In this document: positions 8,668 through 17,755 of the stretch, piece after piece
Numbering within the stretch: position 1 is the first letter of the stretch
Layout of the letters: each line of letters begins with the position of its first letter
Source: JAJECS01 sp965243625
Lineage (GTDB): Bacteria > Chloroflexota > UBA11872
Reading direction: 5' to 3'
Length of the DNA stretch: 64,000 bases
Assembly: GCA_965243625.1 (NCBI GenBank)
Contig: CBDEVI010000002.1
Coordinates: 248,001-312,000 of the forward strand
The notes under the pieces: generated by a model
Seen by the model: the letters and a program-made list of their open reading frames with translations, nothing else
Told to the model about the DNA's origin: nothing
Database searches by the model: none
Program-made: the position numbers and the translations under genes

Positions 8668-9204
8668 ATGCCCATGAACGACGACCTGGCCGATGCGCTC
8701 AACGCGCAGGTGACCCACGAATTCAACGCCTCCTACATCTACCTCGGGATGGCGGCCTACTTCGAGTCCCTGGATCTCGACGGTTTCGCCGGCTGGATGC
8801 GGGCGCAGAGCGCCGAGGAGTGGGACCACGGCATGCGCATCTTCAACCACCTGGCCGCTCGCGACGTGCCGATCACGCTGGCGGCGCTGCTGAAGCCCAA
8901 GACGGGCTATGACGGGCCGCCGGCCGCCGTGGCGGCTGCGCTGGCCTACGAGCAGGGCAACACCCGCGCCGTCAACGCGCTGTATGCCAAGTCGATCGAG
9001 TGCGGCGACTACCAGGCCAAGTCACTGATGGACTGGTTCGTCAACGAGCAGATCGAGGAAGAGGACACCCTTCGCACCCTCCTGAGCCAGCTGAAGATTG
9101 CGGGCGCGGACGGCGCCGGCCTGCTGATCCTCGATCGCGAGCTCGGCGCGCGACAAGGGGCGTCGGCGGACGGCGGGGACATGGAGGGCGACGCCGCGGA
9201 ATAG
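8668..9204 (+). CDS. Ferritin (non-haem, FtnA-like)
   Basis: 178 residues from the ATG at 8668, preceded by TGAGGAG; a second in-frame ATG follows two codons later. Ferritins oxidise Fe(II) and store iron in a 24-subunit shell. The four-helix bundle carries the ferroxidase residues: THEFNASYIYLGMAAYFES (first Glu), QSAEEWDHGMRIFNHL (Glu and the E-X2-H pair), and WFVNEQIEEEDTLRTLL with the later Glu/Gln. No haem-binding Met in the bacterioferritin position is apparent. The C-terminal 25 residues are Gly/Asp-rich and extend slightly beyond most relatives. It stands alone, followed by the composite repeat whose hairpin could end transcription. Confidence 0.9.
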   Translation: MPMNDDLADALNAQVTHEFNASYIYLGMAAYFESLDLDGFAGWMRAQSAEEWDHGMRIFNHLAARDVPITLAALLKPKTGYDGPPAAVAAALAYEQGNTRAVNALYAKSIECGDYQAKSLMDWFVNEQIEEEDTLRTLLSQLKIAGADGAGLLILDRELGARQGASADGGDMEGDAAE

Positions 9205-9260
9205 GCGGGTCCCTCGGAATCCGTCATGCCCGCCAAGGGAAGTGCTTGCCCAACCCTCGG

Positions 9261-9352
9261 TCATTCCCGCGAAGGCGGGAATCTACCTTCACTGAATCTG
9301 GAGGCGTACCGGATGCTAGATGACGGGCGGGTCTCAGACCCGCCCCTACCGG
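9261..9352 (+). repeat. Composite intergenic repeat, copy B (within the 9205-9610 gap)
   Basis: Best-preserved copy. It has CATTCCCGCGAAGGCGGGAA at 9262, a ~45-base spacer starting TTCACTGAATCTGGAGGC, then the hairpin arms GGGCGGGTCT / AGACCCGCCC and the tail CTACCGGA ending at 9352. A third partial inverted unit follows to about 9400 and another near 9410-9450. No gene is seen in this 406-base gap, apart from the leader of the dioxygenase gene at 9611. Confidence 0.8.
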
Positions 9353-9610
9353 ACTCTGCAAGAGTTTCCGGAGGCGGGGATTCCTACCCGACCCGTCCGG
9401 CTCCGTCATTCCCGAGGAGCATGTCCGCGCGCGGGTGGGGAGCGGGAATCTAGTCTCCCGTCCCGCGGTCGTCGAATCGCCGGACCTCGCGGCCACGGGT
9501 CTTTACATCGCCTGTGGAAACCAAAGTCGTCGAATACCCCCATGGGACGCCGGTTCGTGCGCCATAATCGAGCATTAGCCCGGTCGTATCGCGATCAAGG
9601 TAGGGATCCC

Positions 9611-10744
9611 ATGGTCAGCATCACTCCGAGCGTGCCGCAGTTGGAGCCGCTTCCCGAACGGAAAGTCACGGCCGTCCCGACCGTGCCGCAGGTTCCGGCG
9701 CTAACCGAGAGTCAGATCGCCCAGTTCAAGCGCGACGGATTCCTCGTGTTGCCGGGGGCGCTCGATCCCGAGCTGTGCCGTCGCGCGCGGGACGACATGT
9801 GGGAGGCGATCGGCACCTACCTCCCCCGCATGAAGCGCGACGACCCCTCGACGTGGACGCCGATCACCGACGAGGAAAAGACCAACTTTCCGGTCGCCTA
9901 TCACGGCGGGCAGCCCTATTTCGGCGGCGGCAACACGCGCTATTACGTGCGCAACGGCACCAAGGAGTTCATGCTCGACCTGGGCCCGCGGGCGCTGTGG
10001 ACGGTGGCGGAGCAGCTCCTGGGCAAGGGCACCGTGGTGTGGCCGGCCGGGCGCGACGAATCCGGGTCCACCGTTGGTCCCTGCCTGATGAGCGACGAGG
10101 CGATGGAGGTGTTGTACGGCCAGGACCTGGAGACCTGGCCCAGCCTGCCCACGTTCAAGACGCAAACCCTGCGGCTGCCGCAGCAGGGAATCGAGCTCCT
10201 CACCGGGCAGGGCACGCGCGGTCTCTACTGCACGCTGCCCAACAGCCCGGACCCGGGGCCCAACTGGCGCGGCGCGCATTCCGACGGCTCGTCCTACGGC
10301 CGCTTCCGGCTCAACTTTGCGGCCTACATTGACGACCTGCCGCCCGCTTCGGGCGGCTTCACCGTGTGGCCGGGCAGCCACACCCGGATTTGGGAGCACC
10401 ACTGGAAGACGTTTCACGCCGGTGAAACACACGTCGGACGGCGCCACAATTCGCGCAAGCTGGGTGGCCACGAACGCATAGCCGATCCCATCGTTGAAGC
10501 CGTGAAGGCCGACACCGAGGCGGTCGATACCTACGGACCGACGGGCTCGGTGGTGCTGTGGCACCACAAGATCCTGCACGTTCCCGGCCAGAACACCTCC
10601 AACGACGTGATCCGCCAGGCCACGATCTATGGATACATGAAGTCGCCCGAGGCCCTTTCCGACGAGATGGCGATGACCGACGCCGGCGGGGATATCTGGC
10701 GCGATTGGTCGGACGAGGTGCGCGGTATCGACGAGGGGGCGTAG
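9611..10744 (+). CDS. Phytanoyl-CoA dioxygenase (PhyH)-family protein
   Basis: 377 residues from the ATG at 9611. Fe(II)/2-oxoglutarate-dependent oxygenase fold. SQIAQFKRDGFLVLPGALD is the standard PhyH opening. The iron triad is visible as GAHSDGSS (H-X-D) and HHKILHVPGQ (distal His), with the 2-oxoglutarate-binding Arg in NDVIRQATIYGY; AAYIDDLPPASGGFTVWPGSH is the core strand region. The substrate is unknown; these enzymes are expanded in many marine Chloroflexota and Poribacteria. A longer upstream open frame begins inside the repeats and is not credible. It is longer than the second PhyH gene of the window by an N-terminal extension and an insert. Confidence 0.85.
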   Translation: MVSITPSVPQLEPLPERKVTAVPTVPQVPALTESQIAQFKRDGFLVLPGALDPELCRRARDDMWEAIGTYLPRMKRDDPSTWTPITDEEKTNFPVAYHGGQPYFGGGNTRYYVRNGTKEFMLDLGPRALWTVAEQLLGKGTVVWPAGRDESGSTVGPCLMSDEAMEVLYGQDLETWPSLPTFKTQTLRLPQQGIELLTGQGTRGLYCTLPNSPDPGPNWRGAHSDGSSYGRFRLNFAAYIDDLPPASGGFTVWPGSHTRIWEHHWKTFHAGETHVGRRHNSRKLGGHERIADPIVEAVKADTEAVDTYGPTGSVVLWHHKILHVPGQNTSNDVIRQATIYGYMKSPEALSDEMAMTDAGGDIWRDWSDEVRGIDEGA

Positions 10745-10810
10745 TCGATCCCGGGAGGATTCGGCGGGCCGCACGCTTTCGGCTAGGCACTCCGATGGCC
10801 GTGGCCCGAT

Positions 10811-10872
10811 CCGTTCGCCCTGAGCGAAGTCGAAGGGCCCCGTTCATGGTTCGACAGGCTCACCACGAACGA
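10811..10872 (+). repeat. Dispersed palindromic repeat (GCCCTGAGC.. / ..GACAGGCTCACC type)
   Basis: Holds CGTTCGCCCTGAGCGAAGTC and, after a short spacer, GGTTCGACAGGCTCACCACG followed by AACGAA. The two ends are inverted and can form an interrupted hairpin (CGTTCG.. with ..CGAACG). This pairing is a commonly seen dispersed intergenic element in GC-rich bacteria, unrelated to the composite repeat found elsewhere here. Confidence 0.6.
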
Positions 10873-10977
10873 AGCCTGAGATCCCGAAGAGGCAGGCGTG
10901 TCACTAGGGCTCGCGGGCACCCCGCCTGAGTCCCACTGCTACCGTGGCCGAATCGGACCGAATCCCAAGGACGCCGC

Positions 10978-12039
10978 ATGGCCTCGGACTTGCAGCGTTG
11001 CGTCGCTGAATTCGAGCGACAGGCGGCGGCGGACGCCGCGACGGCCGATCACTCGCTGCTGGCCGACGGGTTGGCCGCGTTCGAGCGCCTGCCGCCGGAC
11101 CAGCGCCTCGCGACTGAGAACGTCCGAGCCGCGGTAAGGATCTTCAGCCTTCTGCGCAAGCGCGCCGAAACCGTCAACCTGCTCACCGAGTACTTGGCGC
11201 AGGACCTGGAAACCGACGACGAGGAGTGGGCGCGCTGGGAACGCACCGACAACCTCGCGCTCATGCGCCGCTTCGAGGAGACGGTGGAGGCCCAACGCGA
11301 CGACTACGCCTGGGCGAGGGAACGACTGGAACCCCACCGTTGGCTTCGGGTCATGTACGACGGCACGCAGGCCCTGGCGTGGTGGGGCAGTGGGAACCTC
11401 GACGAGTGGCTGGCGATCGTGCACGAGTTGCGCGCCACCGTTCCCGTCAACGAGCGCACGCGTGAGTCGTGGTTTCATCTCAATCGAACTGAAGTGGCGG
11501 TCCTCGAGCATGACGAACGCATCGACGACGCGCTCGCCGCCGCCGACCGAGTCGTCGCGCTGGCCGATCGCTTTCCGGAGTGGGATTTGGCCGACATGGT
11601 TCGGGTGGAAGGGGACTTGACGCGGATGTCCGTGCTCACGCGGGCTGGTCGCGGCGAGGAGTTCGATGCCGCGGCCGACCGGGTGATCGCGAGTTTGGCC
11701 GAGTTTCCAGCCACCCGCACGGTTGCTCCCGACGGTCCGAATCAGTACGCGGTTCTTTGTCACAACGCCGGCGCAAGACTCTATTCCGCCAAGCGCTACG
11801 AGCGCGCGGCACGGCTATTCCGGGAGGCTGCCCGGGCCAAATCGCCTTATCTCACCTATATCTTTCTGGCCGCGTGCGTGTGGGCGGGCGCCAAGGATCG
11901 CCGCGAAGTGATGGATTGCCTGCGCGAGGCGGCCAAGCGAGATCCGTCGGGATCCGTCTGGCAGCGCGCCCAGAAGCTGCCCGAGCTCGCCGACCTCGCG
12001 GACGACGAGGAAGTCAAAGCCGCGGCGGAGGGCGCTTAG
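10978..12039 (+). CDS. Helical-repeat (TPR-like) protein of unknown function
   Basis: 353 residues, almost entirely predicted alpha-helical, with no signal peptide or membrane segment. Helix pairs resembling tetratricopeptide repeats are seen: ALAWWGSGNLDEWLAIVHEL (about 135), ERIDDALAAADRVVALADRF (about 180), and NAGARLYSAKRYERAARLF (about 265) followed by a further pair. The residues fit degenerate TPRs better than any enzyme. Probably a cytoplasmic scaffold or regulator. No catalytic motif is visible and the neighbours give no functional hint. The ATG at 10978 follows AAGGA. Confidence 0.55.
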   Translation: MASDLQRCVAEFERQAAADAATADHSLLADGLAAFERLPPDQRLATENVRAAVRIFSLLRKRAETVNLLTEYLAQDLETDDEEWARWERTDNLALMRRFEETVEAQRDDYAWARERLEPHRWLRVMYDGTQALAWWGSGNLDEWLAIVHELRATVPVNERTRESWFHLNRTEVAVLEHDERIDDALAAADRVVALADRFPEWDLADMVRVEGDLTRMSVLTRAGRGEEFDAAADRVIASLAEFPATRTVAPDGPNQYAVLCHNAGARLYSAKRYERAARLFREAARAKSPYLTYIFLAACVWAGAKDRREVMDCLREAAKRDPSGSVWQRAQKLPELADLADDEEVKAAAEGA

Positions 12040-12107
12040 ACACCGCGCCACTCGATTCCCACGAATCGTCTAGACGCTGGTAACGGACCCTGGCGTAGCC
12101 CTTCCGT

Positions 12108-12198
12108 CATTCCCGCGGAGGCGGGAATCCACCTTCACTGAACTGAGATGCGCGCCGGATGCTTGGTGTCGGGCGGTCTGAGACCCGCCCCTACCGGA
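12108..12198 (+). repeat. Composite intergenic repeat, copy C (fills 12040-12333)
   Basis: CATTCCCGCGGAGGCGGGAA at 12108, spacer CTTCACTGAACTGAGATGCG, then GGGCGGTCTGAGACCCGCCC at 12171 and CTACCGGA. The hairpin has one arm a base shorter than copy B. Downstream, at about 12233-12252, is a separate small palindrome (CCCCGTACTCGATGCGGGG) also found in copy D at 29105. No gene in this ~290-base gap. Confidence 0.75.
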
Positions 12199-12333
12199 CT
12201 TTGCAACAGCCTCTGGAAAGGAGAGGGCTAGAGCCTGCCCCGTACTCGATGCGGGGGGAGGGCGATCCGAGGCTCGGATGTGCGATACCGACCGTTTGTG
12301 CAACGGTCTCCTGGTAAAGACTAAGGCTCTCGC

Positions 12334-12687
12334 ATGACAAAGCGTCTCCGCCCGCGAGCCACGGCGGTCGTAGTCCGCGACGACCGAGTGCTGCTTGTCA
12401 GCGACAAGGCCGGAATGTTCATGCTGCCGGGCGGCGGTCTCGAGCCCGGCGAGCGGCCCGAGGCGGCGGCCGCCCGCGAATTGCACGAGGAAACGGGCCT
12501 CACCGCAACCCGAACGAATTACATGTTTTCGTGGGAAAGCGGCACCAACCGGCACATGATCTTCCTCGTCGAGGCGGAGGGCGACGTTGAGATCGGCTCC
12601 GAGATCAGCGACTTCCGCTGGTGGGATGGGCGGGAATGCCTACCGAGATACCCGCACGTTGCGGTGGTGCTGGAAAGCTTGAGCTAG
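12334..12687 (+). CDS. NUDIX hydrolase
   Basis: 117 residues. The Nudix box GX5EX7REUXEEXGU is complete: it starts at GGGLEPGERPEAAAARELHE and runs into ETGL, with the metal-binding Glu residues in place. The N-terminal strand RATAVVVRDDRVLLVSDKA and the later NRHMIFLVEAEGD fit an MTH1/MutT-like fold. The short length and DFRWWDGREC ending suggest a housecleaning or nucleotide-sugar pyrophosphatase, but the substrate cannot be read. It lies between copy C of the repeat and the convergent DapA-like gene. Confidence 0.88.
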   Translation: MTKRLRPRATAVVVRDDRVLLVSDKAGMFMLPGGGLEPGERPEAAAARELHEETGLTATRTNYMFSWESGTNRHMIFLVEAEGDVEIGSEISDFRWWDGRECLPRYPHVAVVLESLS

Positions 12688-12726
12688 CACCCCGCCCGCA
12701 GCCGGCGAATGCCGGGCGGCGGACGG

Positions 12727-13623
12727 TTAGGCGGACTCTAGAAGCTGCCCGATCAGAAAGTCCGCGTAGGCCAGGGAGTCGGCGTCGATGGTGACGGTGG
12801 GGTTGCGCAGGGTGGCGTGCTGGAGCAGACCGCGGGCGACGAGCAGGCGCTTTTCGAGCGCGTTGAAGAACTCCATGTCGGAGAGGCCGAAGGCCAGCCA
12901 CGGCACGAGCGGCTCGAACGCGGCCAGCGCCTCCGCCGCCTGGCCGGCAACCGCCAGCCGCCACGCGGGCGCCAGGCGGTCGGTGAGCGCCAGGCCCGGC
13001 ATGATGCCGATGATGCCGGTGGGCACTAGCTCCAGCATGTAGAGCCCGCCCCAGCCTTCGAAGACCTCCACGCGCCCACCGGTGGCCGCGATGATCGCGC
13101 GCACCTTGGGGCCCATGCGCGGCTCTTCCAGCTTGATGTAGCGGAAGTTCGGGCAGACCTCGGCCAGCTCGGCGCAGAACTCGGCCCCGACGGAGCTGCC
13201 GCTGGGATTCCAGTCCTGGATCAGCACCGGCGTCGCCACCGCGTCGCAGACGGCGCGCGCGTAGTCGAACTGATCGCCGTCGGTCAGCGGAAACTGGCGC
13301 GGGAGCGCGAAGGAGATGACCTCGGCTCCGATGTCGGCGTTCTGGCGGGCGAGCTGGGCCGCGCCCTGGGCCGAGCCGTGGTTGCACTGCGCCATCACCG
13401 GCAGGCGGCCGCCGGCCTGGTCCACGGCGACCTCCACGACCTCGAGCCGTTCCGGCTCGGTGAGCTTGTAGAACTCGCTGCCGTAGGCCGGCAGGCAGAT
13501 GGCGGCGGCCTCGGCGTCAACCGCGAAATCGATCAGTCCGCGAAGGGCGGCTGCGTCGACCGATTCATCGCCGGGGACGAACGGCGTCGGGACGATGGGG
13601 ACGACGCCCGAGATTGGATTCAC
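12727..13623 (-). CDS. Dihydrodipicolinate synthase/N-acetylneuraminate lyase-family aldolase
   Basis: 298 residues, TIM-barrel class I aldolase. Family marks: GVVPIVPTPFVPGDESVD at the start, AAICLPAYGSEFYKLT (in place of GTTGE), and the Schiff-base lysine in YIKLEEPRMGPK. The position of the catalytic Tyr of DapA (usually YNxP) reads IQDWNPSG, so Trp stands in for Tyr. This suggests a non-DapA substrate. It lies 33 bases downstream of the small zinc protein and in line with hyuB and hyuA, so the four genes are probably one transcript for a cyclic amide or sugar-acid-derived compound. Confidence 0.82.
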   Translation of the reverse strand: MNPISGVVPIVPTPFVPGDESVDAAALRGLIDFAVDAEAAAICLPAYGSEFYKLTEPERLEVVEVAVDQAGGRLPVMAQCNHGSAQGAAQLARQNADIGAEVISFALPRQFPLTDGDQFDYARAVCDAVATPVLIQDWNPSGSSVGAEFCAELAEVCPNFRYIKLEEPRMGPKVRAIIAATGGRVEVFEGWGGLYMLELVPTGIIGIMPGLALTDRLAPAWRLAVAGQAAEALAAFEPLVPWLAFGLSDMEFFNALEKRLLVARGLLQHATLRNPTVTIDADSLAYADFLIGQLLESA

Positions 13624-13656
13624 GGTCGCGCCTTCACCGGTTGCCGCAACGGCGTG

Positions 13657-13851
13657 CTAACTATCCCCGCCGCCCTGGGCGGCGGCCGGTTGCCCGTAGC
13701 GCGGATACCAGTAGGTCCGGTAGATGCGGAAGCACTTGTCGCTGCAGACGATGACGGGCTTGCCCTCGTGCTCTTTCACCATCTCCTGCACCGGAATCAG
13801 GATGCCGCAGCTTTGGCAGCGCGGCATTTCGTCGACTTCACGTTGCGGCAT
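13657..13851 (-). CDS. Small cysteine-rich zinc-binding protein
   Basis: 64 residues. C-X2-C (MPRCQSCGILI) and C-X3-C (VIVCSDKCFRIY) separated by about 25 residues resemble a TRASH-type or treble-clef zinc finger. Its start overlaps the end of hyuB by 14 bases, so translation is probably coupled. Small zinc proteins of this kind accompany some hydantoinase/acetone-carboxylase-type subunits; here it may be a third small subunit or a metal-delivery factor. The tail is Gly/Gln-rich. Function is not established. Confidence 0.65.
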   Translation of the reverse strand: MPQREVDEMPRCQSCGILIPVQEMVKEHEGKPVIVCSDKCFRIYRTYWYPRYGQPAAAQGGGDS

Positions 13852-15640
13852 GCGCCATCTCCTCTCGCTTCACTCTGGTGGCGTCCTGGTCGATCAGGCC
13901 CGCGTCGTCCAGCACGACACCGTAGGTTTGCTCCGCGGCTTGGGCGTCGATCAGCTCGTCGGCCACGTCCTGGCGCACCAGCTCGGGCTGCCGCTCGCGG
14001 GGAGCGCCGTAGCCGCCGCCGCCGGGCGTGCAGAGCATGATCAGGTCGCCTTCCTCGAGCTCGACGTTCGAGAACTTGCCCGCCGAGATTCGGTCATAGA
14101 GGTCCTTGGCCGAGAGCCATTCGTCGGCGCCCGCTGGCTTGAACAGCAGTGCCGCATTGCCCGCCGGCTCGCCACCCTTGAGGCCCCAGGGCTGGAACCA
14201 CGTGCGGTTCACGTGGGCGCTGATAGTGATCGGCGCCAGGCAGCGCCAGATGCGCCGCACGCCGAAGCCGCCGCGGTGGGCGCCCGGCCCGGTGCTTTCG
14301 GGGATGACGCTGTACTCCTCGATGCGCACCGGATAGCGGACCTCGATCACCTCGCAGGGCGAGTTGAGGCAGTTGCCGTTCTTCGTCACCATCGCGTCGT
14401 TGCCGTCGGCATCGATGCGTCCGCCGCAGCCCATGCCCTCGATGTGCAGCAGGACGAACGGCTCGCCGGTATCGGTATTCGTGCCGTAGATGCCGAGCAG
14501 GCCGCTGGTGCCGCCGTCGCAGGCCTGGCTGCGGTCGCTCATCTGTGAGAAGGCGGCGAACAGGACGTCCATGGTGTTGGGGTAGGTGTCGGAGTTGCCG
14601 CCCACGCACGACCCGGGGTAGTTGACGTTCACCACCGTTCCCGGCGGCGCCACGATGGCGATGGGTCGGTAAGCGCCGTGGTTCCACGGGATGTCGTCGG
14701 GAATCATGTGAAAGATCGTGGCGTAGGTCGCGGATGCGGTCGTGCCGAACGACTGGTTGATGGCGCCTGCGGACTGGGGATCGGACCCGGTGTAGTCCAC
14801 CACGATCTCGTCTCCGCGCACGTTGACTTCCGCCGCGAAGCGATAGGACGTGTCGGGCAGCACGCCGTCGTCTTCGATGATTCCTTCCGCCGCATAGGCG
14901 CCGTCGGGCATGCGCGCGATGGCCTGCCGCATCATGACCTCGGACACGTCCTTGATCTGTTCCGACAGCAGGTTGAAACGGTCGATGCCCAGGCGGTCGA
15001 TCAGATCCACGATGCGGCGCTCGGCCAGGTACGTCGAGCCCACCATCGCCATCAGGTCGCCGCGCGACACCTTCGGCGTGCGCACGTTGGACGTGATGAT
15101 GGCGAAGATGTCCTCCACCGGCTCGTCGTCCTTGTAGATCTTGATCGGCGGCAGCCGCAGCCCCTCCTGGAAGATGTTGCGCGTATCGCCGAAGGCCGCC
15201 GGCACCATGCCGCCGATGTCCGTCATGTGGGCGATGTTGGCGGCGTAGGCCACAACCTCGTCCTTGTAGAAGCAGGGCTTGAGCGTCATGAACTCCGGCA
15301 TGTGGCAGCCGCCGCGGTAAGGATCGTTGTGGAGGATCACGTCGCCCGGATGCATGTTCTCCGGGCCGACCTCTTTGATGGCCCACTCGACGGTGTGCAC
15401 GATGGCGCCGATGTGCGCCGGGCAGAAGTCGCCCTGGGCGATCATCTGGCCGGCGGCGTCGAACACCACGCAGGAGAAGTCGCGCGCCTCGTTGAACATC
15501 GTCGAGTAGGAGGTGCGCAGCATGGCCGCGCCCATCTCCTCGCAGGTGCCGATCAGGTAGTTGCGCGTGACCTCGAGCTGGACCGGATCGTCGATATTCA
15601 GGTCGGCGACGCTGCGCTTGGCGGATGTGTCCTGCACCAT
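13838..15640 (-). CDS. hyuB: Hydantoinase B / oxoprolinase family subunit
   Basis: 600 residues. With HyuA it forms an ATP-dependent amidohydrolase acting on hydantoins, oxoproline or similar cyclic amides. Visible HyuB marks: LEVTRNYLIGTCEEMGAAML near the start, DFSCVVFDAAGQMIAQGDF, GDVILHNDPYRGGCHMPEF, and late GPGAHRGGFGVRRIWRC with the C-terminal TPGGGGYG. Starts one base after the hyuA stop. N-methylhydantoinase, acetophenone carboxylase and caprolactamase subunits share this architecture, so the substrate is open. Confidence 0.9.
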   Translation of the reverse strand: MVQDTSAKRSVADLNIDDPVQLEVTRNYLIGTCEEMGAAMLRTSYSTMFNEARDFSCVVFDAAGQMIAQGDFCPAHIGAIVHTVEWAIKEVGPENMHPGDVILHNDPYRGGCHMPEFMTLKPCFYKDEVVAYAANIAHMTDIGGMVPAAFGDTRNIFQEGLRLPPIKIYKDDEPVEDIFAIITSNVRTPKVSRGDLMAMVGSTYLAERRIVDLIDRLGIDRFNLLSEQIKDVSEVMMRQAIARMPDGAYAAEGIIEDDGVLPDTSYRFAAEVNVRGDEIVVDYTGSDPQSAGAINQSFGTTASATYATIFHMIPDDIPWNHGAYRPIAIVAPPGTVVNVNYPGSCVGGNSDTYPNTMDVLFAAFSQMSDRSQACDGGTSGLLGIYGTNTDTGEPFVLLHIEGMGCGGRIDADGNDAMVTKNGNCLNSPCEVIEVRYPVRIEEYSVIPESTGPGAHRGGFGVRRIWRCLAPITISAHVNRTWFQPWGLKGGEPAGNAALLFKPAGADEWLSAKDLYDRISAGKFSNVELEEGDLIMLCTPGGGGYGAPRERQPELVRQDVADELIDAQAAEQTYGVVLDDAGLIDQDATRVKREEMAHAAT

Positions 15641-15641
15641 C

Positions 15642-17666
15642 TCACTCCACCTCCAGAATCACGCTGCCCTGCGGCTCGACCCGCGCCGACCAGTCGGGCG
15701 GAACGATGGCCGTGGCGTCGTCTTCCACGATCATCGCCGGACCCTCGAAGGTGTTGCCGGCCCGCAGGTCGTCACGGTGATAGAAGGGCGTGGACAGCAG
15801 GCCGTCCGCCTCGGTGAAGTAGACCTCGCCCACCTTCACCGGCGCCGGCATGGGGCCGGGGGGTACGTCGGGTAGGAGGACCTCCCGCCGCCGGGCGATG
15901 GCCGTCAGCCGCATGTTGACGATTTCGAACGCCGATTCCGGGAAGCTCCACCCGAACTGGCGGTCGTGCTCGGCGTCGAAGGCCGCGCGCGCGGTGGCGA
16001 TGTCGTCGGCGGAAATGGTTCCGCCGGCGACCGGGACTTCGAGTTCCCAATTCTGACCGTAGTAGCGCAGGTCCAGGCTGCGCTGCATGGCCGGCGGATC
16101 GCCGAAGCCCTCGCGCGCGAAGTCGTCGCGAGCGCGCTGCTCCAGGTCGTCGAAGTCGCTCTGCACCGTCGCGACGTCGATGTTGTCGGAGTAGGTGATG
16201 CGCGTCTGCATGTAGTCGAACCGGGTGTCGGCCATCAGCGCGCCCAGAGCGCTGAACGCGCCGGGGAAGGGCGGCACGACGACCCGTTGCATGCCCAGAT
16301 GATCGGCCAGGTAGGCGCCGTGCAGCGGGCCCGCGCCACCGAAGGCGACGAGGGCGAACTCGCGCGGGTCGATGCCCTGGTCGATGGTGAGCAAGCGCAT
16401 CGTCTCGGCCATGTTGCTATTCATGATCTCGAGAATGCCCGCCGCGGCGCGCTCCGCCGTGAATCCCAGTTCCGAGCCGATGCGCTCGACCGCCGTCCGG
16501 GCGGCCTCGGGCACCAGTTGCACGTCGCCGCCAAGCTTGAACGCCGGGTCGAGGCGGCCGAGCACCACGTTGGCGTCGGTTGAGGTCGGCTCCGTGCCGC
16601 CGCGGCCATAGCTGGCGGGACCCGGATCGGCGCCCGCGCTTTGGGGGCCGACCTTGAGCAGTCCGGCCGCGTCGAGCCACGCGATGCTGCCGCCGCCCGC
16701 CCCGATGGAGCGGATGTCGAGCATGGGCGTGGCGATGGGGATGCCGAACTCGAGCTCGGTGGTCGTGGTCTGCGCCGCGCGCCCCCCGGCCACCAGGCAG
16801 GCGTCGAAGCTGGTGCCCCCGATGTCGGCGGTCATCAGCGGATCGAGCCCCAGGTCCTGACCCAGTTGCAGGCTGCCGATCACGCCGCCGGCAGGGCCGC
16901 TCTGAATCATGGTGACGGGCTGGGCCTTGGCGGTCTGGGTGGCCATCACGCCGCCGTTGCTGCGCATGATCAGCAGCCCCCGCGCGCCGCGGCGATCCAA
17001 CTCGTCTTCGAGCGACGTGAGGTACTCGTCGATGCGCGGCTTCAGGTAGGCGTCGATAACGGTGGTGCTCGTGCGCTCGAACTCACGCCACTGCGGGAAC
17101 ACGTCCGAGCTGATCGAGACATAAGCCTCGGGGTATAGCTCCTGCACGATCTCGCGTGTGCGGCGCTCGTGCGCGGGGTTGAGGAACGAGAACAGATAGC
17201 TGACGGCGATGGCCTTGACTTCCTCGGCGCGCAGGCGCTCCACGGCGGCCACCACGTCCTCTTCCTCCAGCGCCTGCACGACCTCGCCGTGCGCGCCGAT
17301 GCGCTCGCGCACCTCCAGGCTCAGCGCGCGGTCCACCAGGTGCCGCGGCTTGCGCCAGTGCAGGTCGAACGACTCCGGGCGCACGATGCGCTGGATGCGC
17401 AGCACGTCGCGAAAGCCCTGCGTGGTGATGAGCCCGATACGCGGCCCACGGCGCTCGATGAGCATGTTGGTGCCGACGGTGGTGCCGTGCACGAAGTACT
17501 CGATGGCGGCCGGATCGATTTCGGCTTTGGCCAGCGCGTCGAAGATGCCCTGGGACGGCGAGGCGGGCGTCGTGAGCGACTTCGCGACCTGCAATCCCGT
17601 GTCGCCGTCGGTGGCGATCAGGTCCGTAAACGTGCCGCCCATATCGACCGCGACGTTATGTGGCAC
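15642..17666 (-). CDS. hyuA: Hydantoinase A / oxoprolinase family subunit
   Basis: 674 residues; the ATP-binding partner of HyuB. The N-terminal ASKHA fold starts NVAVDMGGTFTDLIATDGD (phosphate-binding loop). HGTTVGTNMLIERRG is the typical second motif, followed by LMTADIGGTSFDACLVAGG and later FALVAFGGAGPLHGAYLADH. First gene of the hyuA-hyuB-zinc protein-DapA-like operon; an ABC permease gene of the same strand ends 89 bases upstream, so the importer and the hydrolase may be co-expressed. Confidence 0.9.
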   Translation of the reverse strand: MPHNVAVDMGGTFTDLIATDGDTGLQVAKSLTTPASPSQGIFDALAKAEIDPAAIEYFVHGTTVGTNMLIERRGPRIGLITTQGFRDVLRIQRIVRPESFDLHWRKPRHLVDRALSLEVRERIGAHGEVVQALEEEDVVAAVERLRAEEVKAIAVSYLFSFLNPAHERRTREIVQELYPEAYVSISSDVFPQWREFERTSTTVIDAYLKPRIDEYLTSLEDELDRRGARGLLIMRSNGGVMATQTAKAQPVTMIQSGPAGGVIGSLQLGQDLGLDPLMTADIGGTSFDACLVAGGRAAQTTTTELEFGIPIATPMLDIRSIGAGGGSIAWLDAAGLLKVGPQSAGADPGPASYGRGGTEPTSTDANVVLGRLDPAFKLGGDVQLVPEAARTAVERIGSELGFTAERAAAGILEIMNSNMAETMRLLTIDQGIDPREFALVAFGGAGPLHGAYLADHLGMQRVVVPPFPGAFSALGALMADTRFDYMQTRITYSDNIDVATVQSDFDDLEQRARDDFAREGFGDPPAMQRSLDLRYYGQNWELEVPVAGGTISADDIATARAAFDAEHDRQFGWSFPESAFEIVNMRLTAIARRREVLLPDVPPGPMPAPVKVGEVYFTEADGLLSTPFYHRDDLRAGNTFEGPAMIVEDDATAIVPPDWSARVEPQGSVILEVE

Positions 17667-17755
17667 TCATGCGCTCCAATTCAGATCAGGTCAGGGACTG
17701 ACGGACCCTGACGGGCGTTTCGGCGGCGCCGGCAAATTATGCGGCAGGCGCCCGC

